From Microbacterium sp. MYb66 (GTDB lineage: Bacteria; Actinomycetota; Actinomycetes; Actinomycetales; Microbacteriaceae): a DNA stretch of 64,000 nucleotides. Made by a program: the position numbers and the translations under genes. The notes below the pieces were generated by a model, which worked only from the letters and a program-made list of their open reading frames with translations, was not told the DNA's origin and ran no database searches. This document shows positions 24,650-34,348 of the stretch, in pieces. Location of the stretch: assembly GCF_002979435.1 (NCBI RefSeq), contig NZ_PCOV01000007.1:124001-188000 (forward strand). Direction: 5' to 3'. Position 1 is the stretch's first letter. Each line of letters starts with the position of its first letter.

Positions 24650-25987
24650 ATGACCACCACCCCCACCCGCGGCACCCACAGCCGGGCACGACGTGCCGGT
24701 ATCGCCGCCTTCGTCGGCACCACCATCGAGTGGTACGACTTCTACGTCTACGCGACCGCCGCGGCGCTCGTCTTCGGTCCGCTGTTCTTCCCGAGCGGCG
24801 ACCGGCTGGCCGAGACCGCAGCGGCCTTCGCGACCTTCGCGGTCGCCTTCCTCGTCCGCCCCCTCGGCGGCATCATCTTCGGCCACATCGGCGACAAGCT
24901 CGGACGCCGGGTGTCGCTCGTCATCACCCTGCTGATGATGGGCGCGGCCACAGTGCTCGTCGGCTGCCTGCCGACCTACGAGAACATCGGCATCCTGGCC
25001 CCGATCCTCCTGATCCTGCTCCGCGCGGTGCAGGGCCTCGCCGTCGGCGGCGAGTGGGGCGGCGCGGTGCTCATGAGCGTCGAGCACGCCCCCGAGAAGT
25101 CCAAGACGTTCTACGGCGGCTTCACGCAGCTGGGCAACCCGGCCGGTGCCCTGCTGGCCTCCGGCATCTTCGCGATCATGACCCGCATGGGCGACGACTT
25201 CATCATGAACGGCGGATGGCGCATCCCGTTCCTGCTGTCGATCGTGCTGGTCGGCGTCGGCTTCTGGGTGCGCTACCGCGTCGAGGAGTCCCCGGTCTTC
25301 GAGGCGAAGATCGAGGGCCGCAAGCAGTCGATGCCGCTGGCCTTCGCGCTGCGCACCAACTGGCGTCCGATCCTCCTCGGCATCGGCATCCTCCCGATCT
25401 CGACCGGCGGCTACTACCTGGCCACCACCTTCGCCACGGCGTACGCCACCGGCGACACGGTCGCGATCAGCGAGCAGGTCATCCTCGACGCCATGACGAT
25501 CGCCTCGTTCGTCGAGTTCGTGGTGACGCTCCCGGTCGCCTGGCTGGGCGACAAGTGGGGTCGAAAGAACGTCATGTACATCGGCCTGATCACCTCGGTG
25601 CTCACGTTCGTGCCGTTCCTGCTGATCCTGCCGGGACGCGTCGAACCGCTCATCTTCCTGTTCGCCTCGCTGGTGCGCATCGCGATGAGTGCGACGTATG
25701 CCCCGATCGCCGCACTGCTCTCGCAGATGTTCCGCCCGCAGGCCCGCTACACCTCGATCGCGCTGTCCTACGGCGTGGGTGCCGCGATCTGGGCCGGATT
25801 CTCGCCCTGGTTCGCGACGCAGCTCATCGCCTGGACGGGCAGCATCTGGGCCGTCATCGCGATGTTCATCGGGATGGCCGTGATCGCCGGCATCTGCACG
25901 CGCCTCGCGCCGCAGCACTCCGACGAGGCTCCGGTCACCGCGTCCTTCACCGCCCGCACCGACACGACCGCGAACAGGCTGCCATGA
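24650..25987 (+). CDS. MFS transporter of the metabolite:H+ symporter (MHS) family
   Basis: 445 residues. The opening GTTIEWYDFYVYATAAALVFGPLFFP is the MHS signature seen in KgtP, ProP and ShiA. The motif-A loop GHIGDKLGRRVSL and the helix-4/5 RAVQGLAVGGEWGGAVLM are also typical, and the second-half motif GDKWGRKNVMYIG is intact. MHS proteins import organic acids, betaines, proline or similar compounds with protons. It is the first gene of an operon that ends in a guanidino-compound hydrolase, so the cargo may be arginine-derived (inference). Its stop overlaps the amidohydrolase start. Confidence 0.9.
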   Translation: MTTTPTRGTHSRARRAGIAAFVGTTIEWYDFYVYATAAALVFGPLFFPSGDRLAETAAAFATFAVAFLVRPLGGIIFGHIGDKLGRRVSLVITLLMMGAATVLVGCLPTYENIGILAPILLILLRAVQGLAVGGEWGGAVLMSVEHAPEKSKTFYGGFTQLGNPAGALLASGIFAIMTRMGDDFIMNGGWRIPFLLSIVLVGVGFWVRYRVEESPVFEAKIEGRKQSMPLAFALRTNWRPILLGIGILPISTGGYYLATTFATAYATGDTVAISEQVILDAMTIASFVEFVVTLPVAWLGDKWGRKNVMYIGLITSVLTFVPFLLILPGRVEPLIFLFASLVRIAMSATYAPIAALLSQMFRPQARYTSIALSYGVGAAIWAGFSPWFATQLIAWTGSIWAVIAMFIGMAVIAGICTRLAPQHSDEAPVTASFTARTDTTANRLP

Positions 25988-27651
25988 GAAAGCTCACCCC
26001 CTTCGACCGCTCGGCCCAGACGGCACCCGTCCTGCTGACCGCGCACGCGATCCACACGGCGGATGCCGCGGCCACGACGGCCACGGCGATGCTGACCGAG
26101 CGCGGGCGGATCCTCGCCATCGGCACCCCCGCCGAGTGCGAGGCGGCGGCCGAGCGGGGTGGGCTCTCCCCGGAGCGCATCGACCTCGGAGACGCGGTCG
26201 TGGTCCCCGGCTTCGTCGACGCCCACGCGCATCCGCTCATGTTCGGGCAGATGATGAGCTGGGTCGACTGCGGGCCGGAGAAGGCGGGCAGCATCCCCGA
26301 GATCGTGGCCCTGCTGAAGGCGGCGGCCGCCGACCTCCCCGAGGGGCGCCCGGTGCGCGGCTACGGCTACGAGCAGCGCAACCTGGCCGAGAAGCGGCAT
26401 CCCACCCGCTTCGAACTCGACGAGGTCGCGGCCGACCGCGAGGTGTACCTCATGAACGCGTCGGGTCACGGCGGGGTCGTGAACTCCCACACCCTCACCG
26501 TCAACGGCGTCGACCGCGACACCCCGAACCCCGACGGCGGCGAGTTCTTCCGCGATGCGGACGGCGAGCTGACGGGCGAGCTGTCGGATGCCGCGTGCAA
26601 CATCCTCACCGGCGTGCACGGCGTGAAGATCGGCCACCACGGTCCGAACTTCCACCTCGCCGACGAGCCGGAGGAGCACCTGCGCCAGCTGGACGCCGCG
26701 ACCCAGCGCTTCCTCGCCGGCGGCGTCACCTCGATCGGCGACGCTCAGGTCACACGGCGCGAGTTCGACATGTACCTGCGCCTCGCCGAGGCCGGGCGCC
26801 TCGAGCTGCGCGTGTCGATGTACCTGCTCTCGCACCTGCTCGACGAGGCGCTCGAGATGGGTCTCGTCGGCCAGTTCGGCAACGCGCACCTGAGCTTCGC
26901 GGGCATCAAGTTCTACGCCGACGGCACCCTCGGCGGCTGGACCGCGTACTTCCCCGACGGCTACGTGGGCGACCCCTGCCGCACCGGTCAGCTCTACCAC
27001 GAGCCCGCCGAGTACGCCGGGCTCATCAGCAAGGCCCACGCCGCAGGACTCCAGACCGCCACGCACGCGCAGTCGCCGACGGCGATCGAGATGGTCGTGT
27101 CGGCGATCGAGGCAGCGCTCGCCGAGCATCCGGATGCCGACGCCCGCCACCGCATCGAGCACTGCGGCCTGCCGACGCCCGAGCAGATCGAGCGGATGGC
27201 CGTGTCCGGCATCCGTCCGGTCAACCAGACCCAGCACTACTTCAACTGGGGCGAGGGCGTGGAAGAGGCCATCGGCACCCCGGGCGAGCGCTTCAATCCG
27301 CTGGGCGAGTTCGAGCGTGCCGGCGTGCCGTTCACGATCTCGTCGGATGCTCCGGTCGCCGAGCCGATCCCGCTCGAGGCCATCCAGACCGCGGTCACCC
27401 GCGTCACCCGCCGAGGCCACAAGCTCGGCCCCGACGACCTGCGCGTCTCGGCACTGGCAGCCCTCCGCGCCCACACGATCGAGGGCGCGGTGTCGATCGG
27501 CCGCGAAGACGACCTGGGCTCGCTCGAGGTCGGCAAGTACGCCGACTTCGCGGTGCTGTCCGGCGACCCGCTGGCTGTTCCCGCCGAGGAGATCTCGGCG
27601 ATCACGGTGCGCGAGACCTGGGTCGACGGCGTGCGCCGTCACCGGGTGTGA
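25984..27651 (+). CDS. Amidohydrolase family protein (YtcJ-like)
   Basis: 555 residues, beginning at ATG 25984 with ATGA coupling. The metal motif VDAHAHP (about residues 79-85), the composite beta-sandwich halves at both ends (DLGDAVVVPGFVDAHAHP and GSLEVGKYADFAVLSGDPL), and later His residues in THAQSP and RHRIEHCG, followed by SSDAP, are those of YtcJ/ExoP-like amidohydrolases. These are zinc or iron enzymes that hydrolyse amides or related bonds on varied substrates. In this operon an N-acyl or amidine-type intermediate of guanidino-compound breakdown is possible. There is no signal peptide. Confidence 0.85.
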   Translation: MRKLTPFDRSAQTAPVLLTAHAIHTADAAATTATAMLTERGRILAIGTPAECEAAAERGGLSPERIDLGDAVVVPGFVDAHAHPLMFGQMMSWVDCGPEKAGSIPEIVALLKAAAADLPEGRPVRGYGYEQRNLAEKRHPTRFELDEVAADREVYLMNASGHGGVVNSHTLTVNGVDRDTPNPDGGEFFRDADGELTGELSDAACNILTGVHGVKIGHHGPNFHLADEPEEHLRQLDAATQRFLAGGVTSIGDAQVTRREFDMYLRLAEAGRLELRVSMYLLSHLLDEALEMGLVGQFGNAHLSFAGIKFYADGTLGGWTAYFPDGYVGDPCRTGQLYHEPAEYAGLISKAHAAGLQTATHAQSPTAIEMVVSAIEAALAEHPDADARHRIEHCGLPTPEQIERMAVSGIRPVNQTQHYFNWGEGVEEAIGTPGERFNPLGEFERAGVPFTISSDAPVAEPIPLEAIQTAVTRVTRRGHKLGPDDLRVSALAALRAHTIEGAVSIGREDDLGSLEVGKYADFAVLSGDPLAVPAEEISAITVRETWVDGVRRHRV

Positions 27652-27661
27652 GGATGATTCG

Positions 27662-29278
27662 ATGAGCCCCGAGACCACGCCCGCCGAGCAGTACGCCGAT
27701 ACCGCCGGACGGGCCGTGCTGGAGACGATCCGCGCCTACGGTGTGACCGCGATCTTCGGCATCCCCGGCACCCACAACCTCGAGCTGTACCGGCCGCTCG
27801 CCGACCTCGGCATCCGCGCGGTGACGAACCGCCACGAGCAGGGCTCCGGCTACGGCGCCGACGGCTGGGCGCAGCAGACCGGCCTCCCCGGCGTCGTCAT
27901 CACGACGTCCGGCCCCGGACTGCAGAACGCCATGAGCGCGATCGGCACGGCGTTCTGCGAGTCGCGGCCGCTCATCGTCCTCTCCCCGGGAGTGCCGCTC
28001 GGTGCGGAGTTCGCCGATGTGGGCACGCTGCACGAGACGAAGGATGCCACGGCCATGGTCGGCGCCATCGCCGAGTGGTCGCGCCGGGTGACCAGCGCGG
28101 CCGAGGCGGTCGAAGCCGTCCATGACGCGTTCGCCCTGTTCCGCACCGGTCGCCCTCGCCCCGTGCACATCGAGATCCCCCTCGACGTGCTGGAGGCTCC
28201 GGCCGACGTCCCCGCCGAGGCGCGGCAGCCGCGTCCGGTCCCTCCGCGGGTCTCCGGTGAGCCGGCTGCGCTCGCCGAGGCGGCACGGCTGCTGGCCGCC
28301 GCGACCACCCCGGTGATCGTCGCCGGCGGGGGAGCGGTGGATGCCGCGCACGAGGTCACCATTCTCGCCGAGCGCCTCGGAGCCCCGGTGCTGACCACCC
28401 TGAACGGCAAGGGCGTGGTCGACGAGCATCACCCGCTCTCCCTCGGCTCGAACCTGCGGCTCGCCGCCGCCCGCGCGATCGCGGAAGACGCGGACGTGCT
28501 CCTCGTGGTCGGGTCGAAGCTGGGCGAGGCCGAGCTGTGGGCGCCGCGACTCGAGGCGCGCGGAACCGTGATCCGCATCGACATCTCGCCCACGCAGCGC
28601 GACAAGAACCTCGCCGCGACCGTGGGCCTCACGGGTGACGCGGCCGCCGTGCTGGAGGCGCTGCTGACCGCGGTCCCCGCCGAGGCCCGCCCGCCGCGCG
28701 ACCTGTCCGCCGAACGTGCCGCGATCGACGCCGAGATGCGGGAGACCGCACCCGAGACGGTGGCCCTGGCCGAGATCATCGCCGAAGCTCTGCCCGACGA
28801 TGCGATCGTCGCGGGCGACTCGTCCCAGATCGTGTACATGGCTCTGGGCAGCGTGCTGCGATCCGAGCATCCCCACTCCCTGTTGTACACGCCCACCTAC
28901 GCGACCCTCGGCTACGGCCTCCCCGCCGCGATCGGTGCACGGGTCGCGCAGACCGAGCACCCGGTCGTGACCGTGATCGGCGACGGCGCCCTGATGTTCT
29001 GCGTGAACGAGCTCGTGACCGCGGTCGAGCAGCGCCTGGACGTCACGGTCGTATGCGTCGACAACGGCGGCTACGCCGAGATCCGTCAGAACGAGGTCGA
29101 CCGCGGCATGACGCCGGTCGGCGTCGACCTGGTGCAGCCGGACTGGGCCGCGCTCGCCACGGCCTTCGGCGCGAGTGGACGGCGCGTCGAGCGACGCGAC
29201 GACATCGCGTCGAGCATCCGCGCCGCGATCGCCGACGGGGGAGTGCAGCTGGTGCACATCCCGCAGCACGCCCTCTGA
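27662..29278 (+). CDS. Thiamine diphosphate-dependent enzyme, 5-guanidino-2-oxopentanoate decarboxylase-like (AruI type)
   Basis: 538 residues with the acetolactate-synthase-like three-domain layout: N-terminal PYR domain with the catalytic Glu in TNRHEQGSGYGADG (about residue 60), a central domain, and a C-terminal PP domain with GDGALMF (about 440) through VDNGGYAE (about 467), the ThDP/Mg motif. Acetolactate synthase itself is less likely, since no small subunit is present and an agmatinase-family gene follows. AruI decarboxylates 2-ketoarginine to 4-guanidinobutyraldehyde in the arginine transaminase pathway. That assignment is inferred from context; other 2-oxoacid decarboxylases remain possible. 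Confidence 0.75.
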   Translation: MSPETTPAEQYADTAGRAVLETIRAYGVTAIFGIPGTHNLELYRPLADLGIRAVTNRHEQGSGYGADGWAQQTGLPGVVITTSGPGLQNAMSAIGTAFCESRPLIVLSPGVPLGAEFADVGTLHETKDATAMVGAIAEWSRRVTSAAEAVEAVHDAFALFRTGRPRPVHIEIPLDVLEAPADVPAEARQPRPVPPRVSGEPAALAEAARLLAAATTPVIVAGGGAVDAAHEVTILAERLGAPVLTTLNGKGVVDEHHPLSLGSNLRLAAARAIAEDADVLLVVGSKLGEAELWAPRLEARGTVIRIDISPTQRDKNLAATVGLTGDAAAVLEALLTAVPAEARPPRDLSAERAAIDAEMRETAPETVALAEIIAEALPDDAIVAGDSSQIVYMALGSVLRSEHPHSLLYTPTYATLGYGLPAAIGARVAQTEHPVVTVIGDGALMFCVNELVTAVEQRLDVTVVCVDNGGYAEIRQNEVDRGMTPVGVDLVQPDWAALATAFGASGRRVERRDDIASSIRAAIADGGVQLVHIPQHAL

Positions 29279-29326
29279 CCTCCGCACTCCGAGATGAACC
29301 CTCTCCCCGACGAACAGGAACGAGCA

Positions 29327-30274
29327 ATGACCGAGAACGTGGGACCCGTCGATGCGTCCGTGAACCCCCGCTACTCCGGCATCGCGACCTTCGCGCGGCT
29401 GCCGCGGATCGAAGACGTGCCGCGCGCCGACATCGCCGTCGTCGGCATCCCCTTCGACTCCGGCGTGAGCTACCGGCCGGGCACGCGGTTCGGTCCGTCG
29501 CACGTGCGCGAGTCGTCACGCCTGCTGCGGCCGTACAACCCCGCGCAGGACGTGTCCCCGTTCGCGATCGCGCAGGTGGTGGATGCCGGTGACATCCCTG
29601 TCAACCCGTTCGACCTGACCGAGGCCGTGACCGAGGTCGAGCGTGCGGCGCTGGCCCTCGGCGAGCAGGTGCAGCGCATCGTCACGATCGGCGGCGATCA
29701 CACGGTGGCTCTGCCGCTGCTGCGGGCGGTGGCGGCGAAGCACGGCCCGGTCGCGGTGCTGCACTTCGACGCCCACCTCGACACGTGGGACACCTACTTC
29801 GGGGCTCCCATCACGCACGGCACCCCCTTCCGCCGCGCGAGCGAAGAGGGCCTGATCGACCTCACCGCGAGCTGCCACGTCGGCACCCGTGGACCCCTGT
29901 ACTCGAAGCAGGATCTCGAAGACGACGAGCGTCTGGGCTTCTCGATCGTGTCGAGCGAGTACATCGAGGAGCACGGGGTCGAGGCCGGCATCGCCCGCAT
30001 CCTGCAGCGCATCGGGGACAAGCCGCTGTACGTCTCGATCGACATCGACGTGCTCGACCCCGCCCACGCGCCCGGCACCGGCACCCCCGAGGCCGGCGGC
30101 CTGACGAGCCGCGAGCTGCTGCGCATCCTGCGTGCCCTGACCTCGCAGAACATCGTCGGCGCCGACGTGGTCGAGGTGTCGCCCGCCTACGACCACGCGC
30201 AGATGACCGGCATCGCCGCGAGTCACGTGGTCTACGAGCTCGTGACGCTGCTGGCCGCCCGCCTCGCCGCCTGA
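29327..30274 (+). CDS. Agmatinase/guanidinobutyrase family ureohydrolase
   Basis: 315 residues from ATG 29327 (CAGGAACGAG box; ATG 29294 has none). The binuclear Mn site is complete: GGDHT (about residues 122-126), HFDAHLD (about 147-153) and SIDIDVLDP (about 237-245). These enzymes hydrolyse the guanidino group of agmatine, 4-guanidinobutyrate or guanidinopropionate to urea plus an amine. Placement after an AruI-like decarboxylase favours guanidinobutyrase (product GABA). No aldehyde dehydrogenase or arginine transaminase gene is present in the window to complete the route. Confidence 0.88.
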   Translation: MTENVGPVDASVNPRYSGIATFARLPRIEDVPRADIAVVGIPFDSGVSYRPGTRFGPSHVRESSRLLRPYNPAQDVSPFAIAQVVDAGDIPVNPFDLTEAVTEVERAALALGEQVQRIVTIGGDHTVALPLLRAVAAKHGPVAVLHFDAHLDTWDTYFGAPITHGTPFRRASEEGLIDLTASCHVGTRGPLYSKQDLEDDERLGFSIVSSEYIEEHGVEAGIARILQRIGDKPLYVSIDIDVLDPAHAPGTGTPEAGGLTSRELLRILRALTSQNIVGADVVEVSPAYDHAQMTGIAASHVVYELVTLLAARLAA

Positions 30275-30289
30275 TCCACCCGGCGCGCC

Positions 30290-31408
30290 TCAGGTCCCGG
30301 CGGGCGGCGTGAGCCGAATCACCACGCCGTCACCCTCGCCGCCGGTCGCGACCACCCAGGACCCGCCCGTCCACGCGGCGGCGTTCGCTCCGCACAGGAA
30401 GGGCAACGGATGCTGTCCGCCCGAGTCGCTGAGGCGGAGGGCGTCGCTGCGGCGGAGGACGACGTCACCCGAGGTCTCGGCGCAGTGCAGGCGGGGCTCG
30501 ATCGCTTCTCGCGCTTCGGAGGAGCCGCCGACGACCACGCCCTGCACGTCGCTCTGCTCCGGCTCTCCGCCCCACCACAGTGCCGTTCCGTCGGGCGCGA
30601 CGGCGACGAGCGGATGGTTCGCGACCTGCGGCTCGCGGCTCAGCTCCGTGCCGTCGGCCGCGAGCACGATCCGTGCGGTCGGGGTCGCGAGATACATGCG
30701 CCCCGCATCGTCGACGTCGATGCTGATCGGCGGGACACCGGGTCGAGCGCTCGGAGCGTCGTCGACTTCGACCGGGCCGCTGTGCAGGACGGTCCGCGCG
30801 CCGCTGTCGAGGTCGACGCGCAGCACCTCGTAGTCGAGGTAGTCCTCGGGAGGGCGTGGCTGGTAGCGCACCACGATCGCGTCGCCCTCGTGCACGGCGA
30901 CGTCGCCGAACTCGAAGTCCCCGAAGTCGAGAGCGCCCTCGTCGCCCACGGCGTCGCCCGGCAGATCTCGCACCGTCATGGTCGTGGTGTCGACCACCGA
31001 GAGCATCGGCATCACGTGTGCCCGGTCGCCCTGCACCACGACGAGCTCGGTCGGCGACAGCGGCGCCATCGCCCCGATCAGCGAGAGCGGGTCGCCGGTC
31101 TCGGTGGCGAAGCTGGCGAGCGTCTCGCCATCGGCCCCGACGTGCAGCCACGACCCGGAGGACGCGGTCCAGAACCCGCCCGCCCCATCGGCCGACAGCA
31201 CGTGCATCCCGTAAGTCAGGTCGGTCGGCGGACCGGCCGGCGTGGCCTGCGGTCCGGAGCCGACGAAGGAGGTCTGGAACGAGATCGGCTCCAGGGCCCA
31301 GTCGTCGGGTCCCGGCGCGGGCGGCGTGCACCCGGAGACGAACATGATCGCTGCGATGACCGCGGCGCCGCGCAGCATCCGCCGCCGTGCCCCTCCCCGA
31401 TGATGCAT
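30290..31408 (-). CDS. Hypothetical lipoprotein, probable beta-propeller
   Basis: 372 residues from ATG 31408; the frame is open far upstream but coding character begins here. A lipoprotein signal ends at FVSGC (Cys27). The mature protein has repeated segments of the type GGFWTASSGSWLHVGADGETLASF, RMYLATPTARIVLAADGTEL and LVAVAPDGTALWWGGE, suggesting a WD/NHL-like propeller exposed on the cell surface. I recognise no enzyme motif. Its 3' end is 15 bp from the convergent ureohydrolase gene. Confidence 0.7.
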   Translation of the reverse strand: MHHRGGARRRMLRGAAVIAAIMFVSGCTPPAPGPDDWALEPISFQTSFVGSGPQATPAGPPTDLTYGMHVLSADGAGGFWTASSGSWLHVGADGETLASFATETGDPLSLIGAMAPLSPTELVVVQGDRAHVMPMLSVVDTTTMTVRDLPGDAVGDEGALDFGDFEFGDVAVHEGDAIVVRYQPRPPEDYLDYEVLRVDLDSGARTVLHSGPVEVDDAPSARPGVPPISIDVDDAGRMYLATPTARIVLAADGTELSREPQVANHPLVAVAPDGTALWWGGEPEQSDVQGVVVGGSSEAREAIEPRLHCAETSGDVVLRRSDALRLSDSGGQHPLPFLCGANAAAWTGGSWVVATGGEGDGVVIRLTPPAGT

Positions 31409-31525
31409 GTCCACACTCTGCAAGCTCCGGCTGGGAGATCGGTGTGCCCGTGCCGTCGGACGAATGGTCGGATCGCGCGGACGACCGGTCGGGCGGCGGC
31501 ATCCGGATGCTGCGACCGTGGAACC

Positions 31526-32722
31526 ATGACCACCACAGCGCCCGTCCCGACCGTGCCGCCCACCGCTGCCACCCGCATCCGGTACGGCGGGCTGATCGTG
31601 CTGATGCTGATGGGCTTCCTGCTGGTCACCGCCGAGTTCCTGCCCAACGGCGTGCTCACCGAGATGGCCGACGGGCTCGGGGTCACTCCCGGTCAGGCCG
31701 GGCAGACCGTGACGGTGACGGCACTGGTCGGACTCGTCGTCGCGCCGACGGTCGGACTCATCTTCCCGAGGCTCGACCGTCGGTCGCTGCTGGTGTGGAT
31801 GGCCCTCGCCGCCGCGGTATCGAACCTCATCGTGGCGATCGCGCCGAACCTGATCATCGTGCTGCTGGCGCGCTTCCTCCTGGGCGCTGCGATCAGCGCG
31901 TTCTGGGCGATGTCGATCACGGTCGCCGCCCGCCTCGCGGGGCCTGAGAACCTCGGCCGCGGCGTCATGTTCACCTCCGCCGGAGTCTCGCTGGCGACGG
32001 TCGCGGGTGTGCCCCTGGGTGTGATGTTGAGCGAGCTCGTCGACTGGCGGATGGTCTTCGCCATCGCGGGTGCGCTGATGGTGGTGCTCGCGGTCGTCCT
32101 GCGGTTCACGCTGCCGTCGGTGCCGGCCGAGCGGGCGTCGAGCCTGCGGCTGCTCGTCGACACGCTGCGTCGCCCGGGCATCGGGCTGGGCATGATCGGG
32201 CACGTGCTCGTGGTGCTCGGGCACTTCCTCGCCTACACCTACGTACGCCTCGCGCTGGAGCGCATCCCCGACGTCGATGCCTCGACGATCGTGGTGCTGC
32301 TCGCCCTGTTCGGCGTCGGCGGCCTCCTCGGCAACATCACGATCGGGCTCGTCATCGACCGCACGTTCGCCTTCTTCGCCGTGTTCGCGCCCTTGGTGAT
32401 CGCCGTCTCGGTGATCTCGATTATCCTGTTCTCCGGATCGATCCTGGGCGTCGGCATCGTGGTGCTGGTGTGGGGCTTCTTCTTCTCGTCCTGGCTGATC
32501 GTCGCGAACACCTGGGTCGGGCACCGGATGCCGGATCGACTCGAGGCCGGTGGCAGCCTCGTCGTCGTCGGGTTCCAGGGTGCCATCACGCTCGCGGCGG
32601 GCATCGGCGGACTGCTCGTCGACACGCTGAACGTCGAGCTGGTCTACGCGATCGGCGCGATCGCGCTGCTCGCCGGTGCAGTGCTCTTCGGCGCCTCGAA
32701 CCGCCTCAGCAGCCGAGCCTGA
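31526..32722 (+). CDS. MFS transporter (DHA1, AraJ/SotB-like)
   Basis: 398 residues from ATG 31526, about 12 hydrophobic segments. Family features include TAEFLPNGVLTEMADGLGV after helix 1 (the EFxxxGLL-like motif of AraJ/SotB proteins), FPRLDRRSLLVW in the helix 2-3 loop, and LGRGVMFTSAGVSLATVAGVPLG as antiporter motif. Related proteins export sugars, arabinose analogues or drugs. It stands alone, convergent with an AraC regulator 34 bp downstream. Substrate unknown. Confidence 0.85.
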   Translation: MTTTAPVPTVPPTAATRIRYGGLIVLMLMGFLLVTAEFLPNGVLTEMADGLGVTPGQAGQTVTVTALVGLVVAPTVGLIFPRLDRRSLLVWMALAAAVSNLIVAIAPNLIIVLLARFLLGAAISAFWAMSITVAARLAGPENLGRGVMFTSAGVSLATVAGVPLGVMLSELVDWRMVFAIAGALMVVLAVVLRFTLPSVPAERASSLRLLVDTLRRPGIGLGMIGHVLVVLGHFLAYTYVRLALERIPDVDASTIVVLLALFGVGGLLGNITIGLVIDRTFAFFAVFAPLVIAVSVISIILFSGSILGVGIVVLVWGFFFSSWLIVANTWVGHRMPDRLEAGGSLVVVGFQGAITLAAGIGGLLVDTLNVELVYAIGAIALLAGAVLFGASNRLSSRA

Positions 32723-32756
32723 CGCGGGTCGGGCGGCGCTCGTCGGGCGTCGCTCG

Positions 32757-33674
32757 TCAGGCGGAGACGGGCGTGCGGTGGGCCATCCGCCACGACGACG
32801 GCGTCATGCCGGTGCGACGACGGAACGCCCGGCTGAACCCCTCGTCCGAGGCATAGCCCAGCTCGCGCGAGATCTCCGACACGCTTCGCCCGGCATCCAG
32901 CATCCGCTTCGCCGCGTCCACACGCACCTCGGTGACGTAGTCCGCGGGAGAGCGGCCGACCGCGCTGCGGAACCGCTCCGCGAAGGTCGACCGCGACATG
33001 GCGCTGATGCCGGCGAGGCGGTCCACCGTCCAGTCGCGGCCCGGCTCCTCGTGGATGGCGTCGACGACGCGGTCCAGGAACGGGTCGTTCGACAGCGAGG
33101 GCCAGCCGGCGGGAGCGCAGCCGTTGTCCGCCCAGGCGCGGATGACCGAGAGCAGCACGGTCTTCGCCATCATGCGGCAGATCACCGGGTCGCCCTGACG
33201 CACCGGGAAGGCGGCCGGATCGACCACGCCCATGTTCACGGCGAGGGCCGCCGCAGCGGGCTCCAGGGCGTCGAAACCGGTGACGGTGAGGAACGGCGGC
33301 AGCAGCGCGCGCAACGGCGATGTCTCGTCGGCGAGCTCGATGTCGGCGATCATGAGGCTCGCAGCGTCCTCGGCCTCGAGGGCGAAGGGCGAGCCGCCGA
33401 GCGTCAGGAACGCGTCTCCGGCCACGAGCAGGTCGCGACGGAGGGGCGGGTCGACCGTGATGCGGCGCGACTCGGGATCCACGTCGAGGCGGCACCCGTC
33501 GCCGAGCGGAGGATGCCCGTGCACGCTGCCCTCGGCGACGTATACGAGGGTGATGGTGCCGGTGGGGATCGGCAGCAGGGCGCCGGATGCCAGCGGCACC
33601 CGCCGACCGACGCCGACGCGCAGATCGACGGTGCCGAGCACCTGCGAGATCGCGTCCGCGTCCACTGTCACCAT
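32757..33674 (-). CDS. AraC family transcriptional regulator with cupin N-terminal domain
   Basis: 305 residues. The N-terminal ~190 residues are of the cupin_6 type found in AraC proteins (GTVDLRVGVGRRVPLASGALL, HPPLGDGCRLDV). The C-terminal double HTH spans about 205-300, with LAGISAMSRSTFAERFRSAVGRSPADYV and ISRELGYASDEGFSRAFRRRTGMTPSSW. The ATG 33674 has GAAGG only 1 nt upstream, so GTG 33671 may be the true start. A TCAACC-ATTC-GGTTGA palindrome lies in the divergent region upstream. Targets probably include itself or the DUF3817 gene. Confidence 0.9.
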   Translation of the reverse strand: MVTVDADAISQVLGTVDLRVGVGRRVPLASGALLPIPTGTITLVYVAEGSVHGHPPLGDGCRLDVDPESRRITVDPPLRRDLLVAGDAFLTLGGSPFALEAEDAASLMIADIELADETSPLRALLPPFLTVTGFDALEPAAAALAVNMGVVDPAAFPVRQGDPVICRMMAKTVLLSVIRAWADNGCAPAGWPSLSNDPFLDRVVDAIHEEPGRDWTVDRLAGISAMSRSTFAERFRSAVGRSPADYVTEVRVDAAKRMLDAGRSVSEISRELGYASDEGFSRAFRRRTGMTPSSWRMAHRTPVSA

Positions 33675-33758
33675 GCCTTCGGCAACGCCGCCGCGGGGCC
33701 TGCTATTCCGCAGCCGACTTCTTCGAGGCGCGAAACGGGTCGCATCGTCCTGACGTTC

Positions 33759-33774
33759 TCAACCATTCGGTTGA
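33759..33774. promoter_or_regulatory. Palindrome in the AraC/DUF3817 divergent region
   Basis: TCAACC-ATTC-GGTTGA, perfect 6-bp arms with 4-bp centre, about 85 bp upstream of the AraC start and 54 bp upstream of the DUF3817 start. AraC proteins usually bind direct repeats, so this could belong to another regulator. Confidence 0.4.
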
Positions 33775-33827
33775 TTCGAAGAGGATGACCGCCGGATACG
33801 GTGGGAGGACCCCACCCGAGGAGACCC

Positions 33828-34289
33828 GTGTTCCGCACCCCCGACCGCCTGTTCCGAGTTCTCGCGATCGCGGAGGCGATCACCTGGACGATCCTGATCG
33901 CCGCGATCATCGCCCGCGCCGTCGGTGCGCCCGGGGTCGTGGTGACCGTGGGCGGTGGCATCCACGGCTTCGTCTTCCTGGCATACGCCGCGACGGCGAT
34001 CCTGGTCGCGCTGAACCAGCGCTGGCACCTCGGGGTCGGAGCGCTCGCGGTCGCGAGCGCGGTGGTCCCGTACGCCACGATCCCGACCGAGATCTGGCTG
34101 CACCGCACCGGGCGGCTCGACGGCGCCTGGCGACTCGAGGTGAGCGACGATCCCCGCGATCGCCGCTGGTACGACCGGCTCATGCGCTGGTTCCTGCGGC
34201 GCCCGTGGGTGCTCGCGGCTCTGCTCGCGGTCGGCATCGTCGCGCTCTACGTCATCCTGCTGCTGGTCGGCCCTCCCGGCGGCAAGTGA
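33828..34289 (+). CDS. DUF3817 family integral membrane protein
   Basis: 153 residues from GTG 33828, which has a CGAGGAG box 4 nt upstream. The opening FRVLAIAEAITWTILIAAIIARAV followed by GIHGFVFLAYAATAILVALNQRW matches the DUF3817 pattern of small three- to four-helix membrane proteins; an additional C-terminal helix (VLAALLAVGIVALYVILLLVG) extends it. Biochemical function is unknown. It is divergent from the AraC gene. Confidence 0.8.
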   Translation: MFRTPDRLFRVLAIAEAITWTILIAAIIARAVGAPGVVVTVGGGIHGFVFLAYAATAILVALNQRWHLGVGALAVASAVVPYATIPTEIWLHRTGRLDGAWRLEVSDDPRDRRWYDRLMRWFLRRPWVLAALLAVGIVALYVILLLVGPPGGK

Positions 34290-34348
34290 ATCCGCGCGGG
34301 GTCTGAGCCCCCGAGGTCTGAGTCCCCAGGGCTTCGAGCTCGCAGAAG

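Noticed and set aside
25768..27678. 636-codon - strand frame opposite the amidohydrolase
   Set aside because: Shadow of a gene with intact metal motifs on the + strand.
31409..32524. Long N-terminal extension of the 30290 lipoprotein
   Set aside because: Asp/His/Arg-rich shadow sequence opposite the MFS gene; the lipoprotein signal peptide begins only at 31408.
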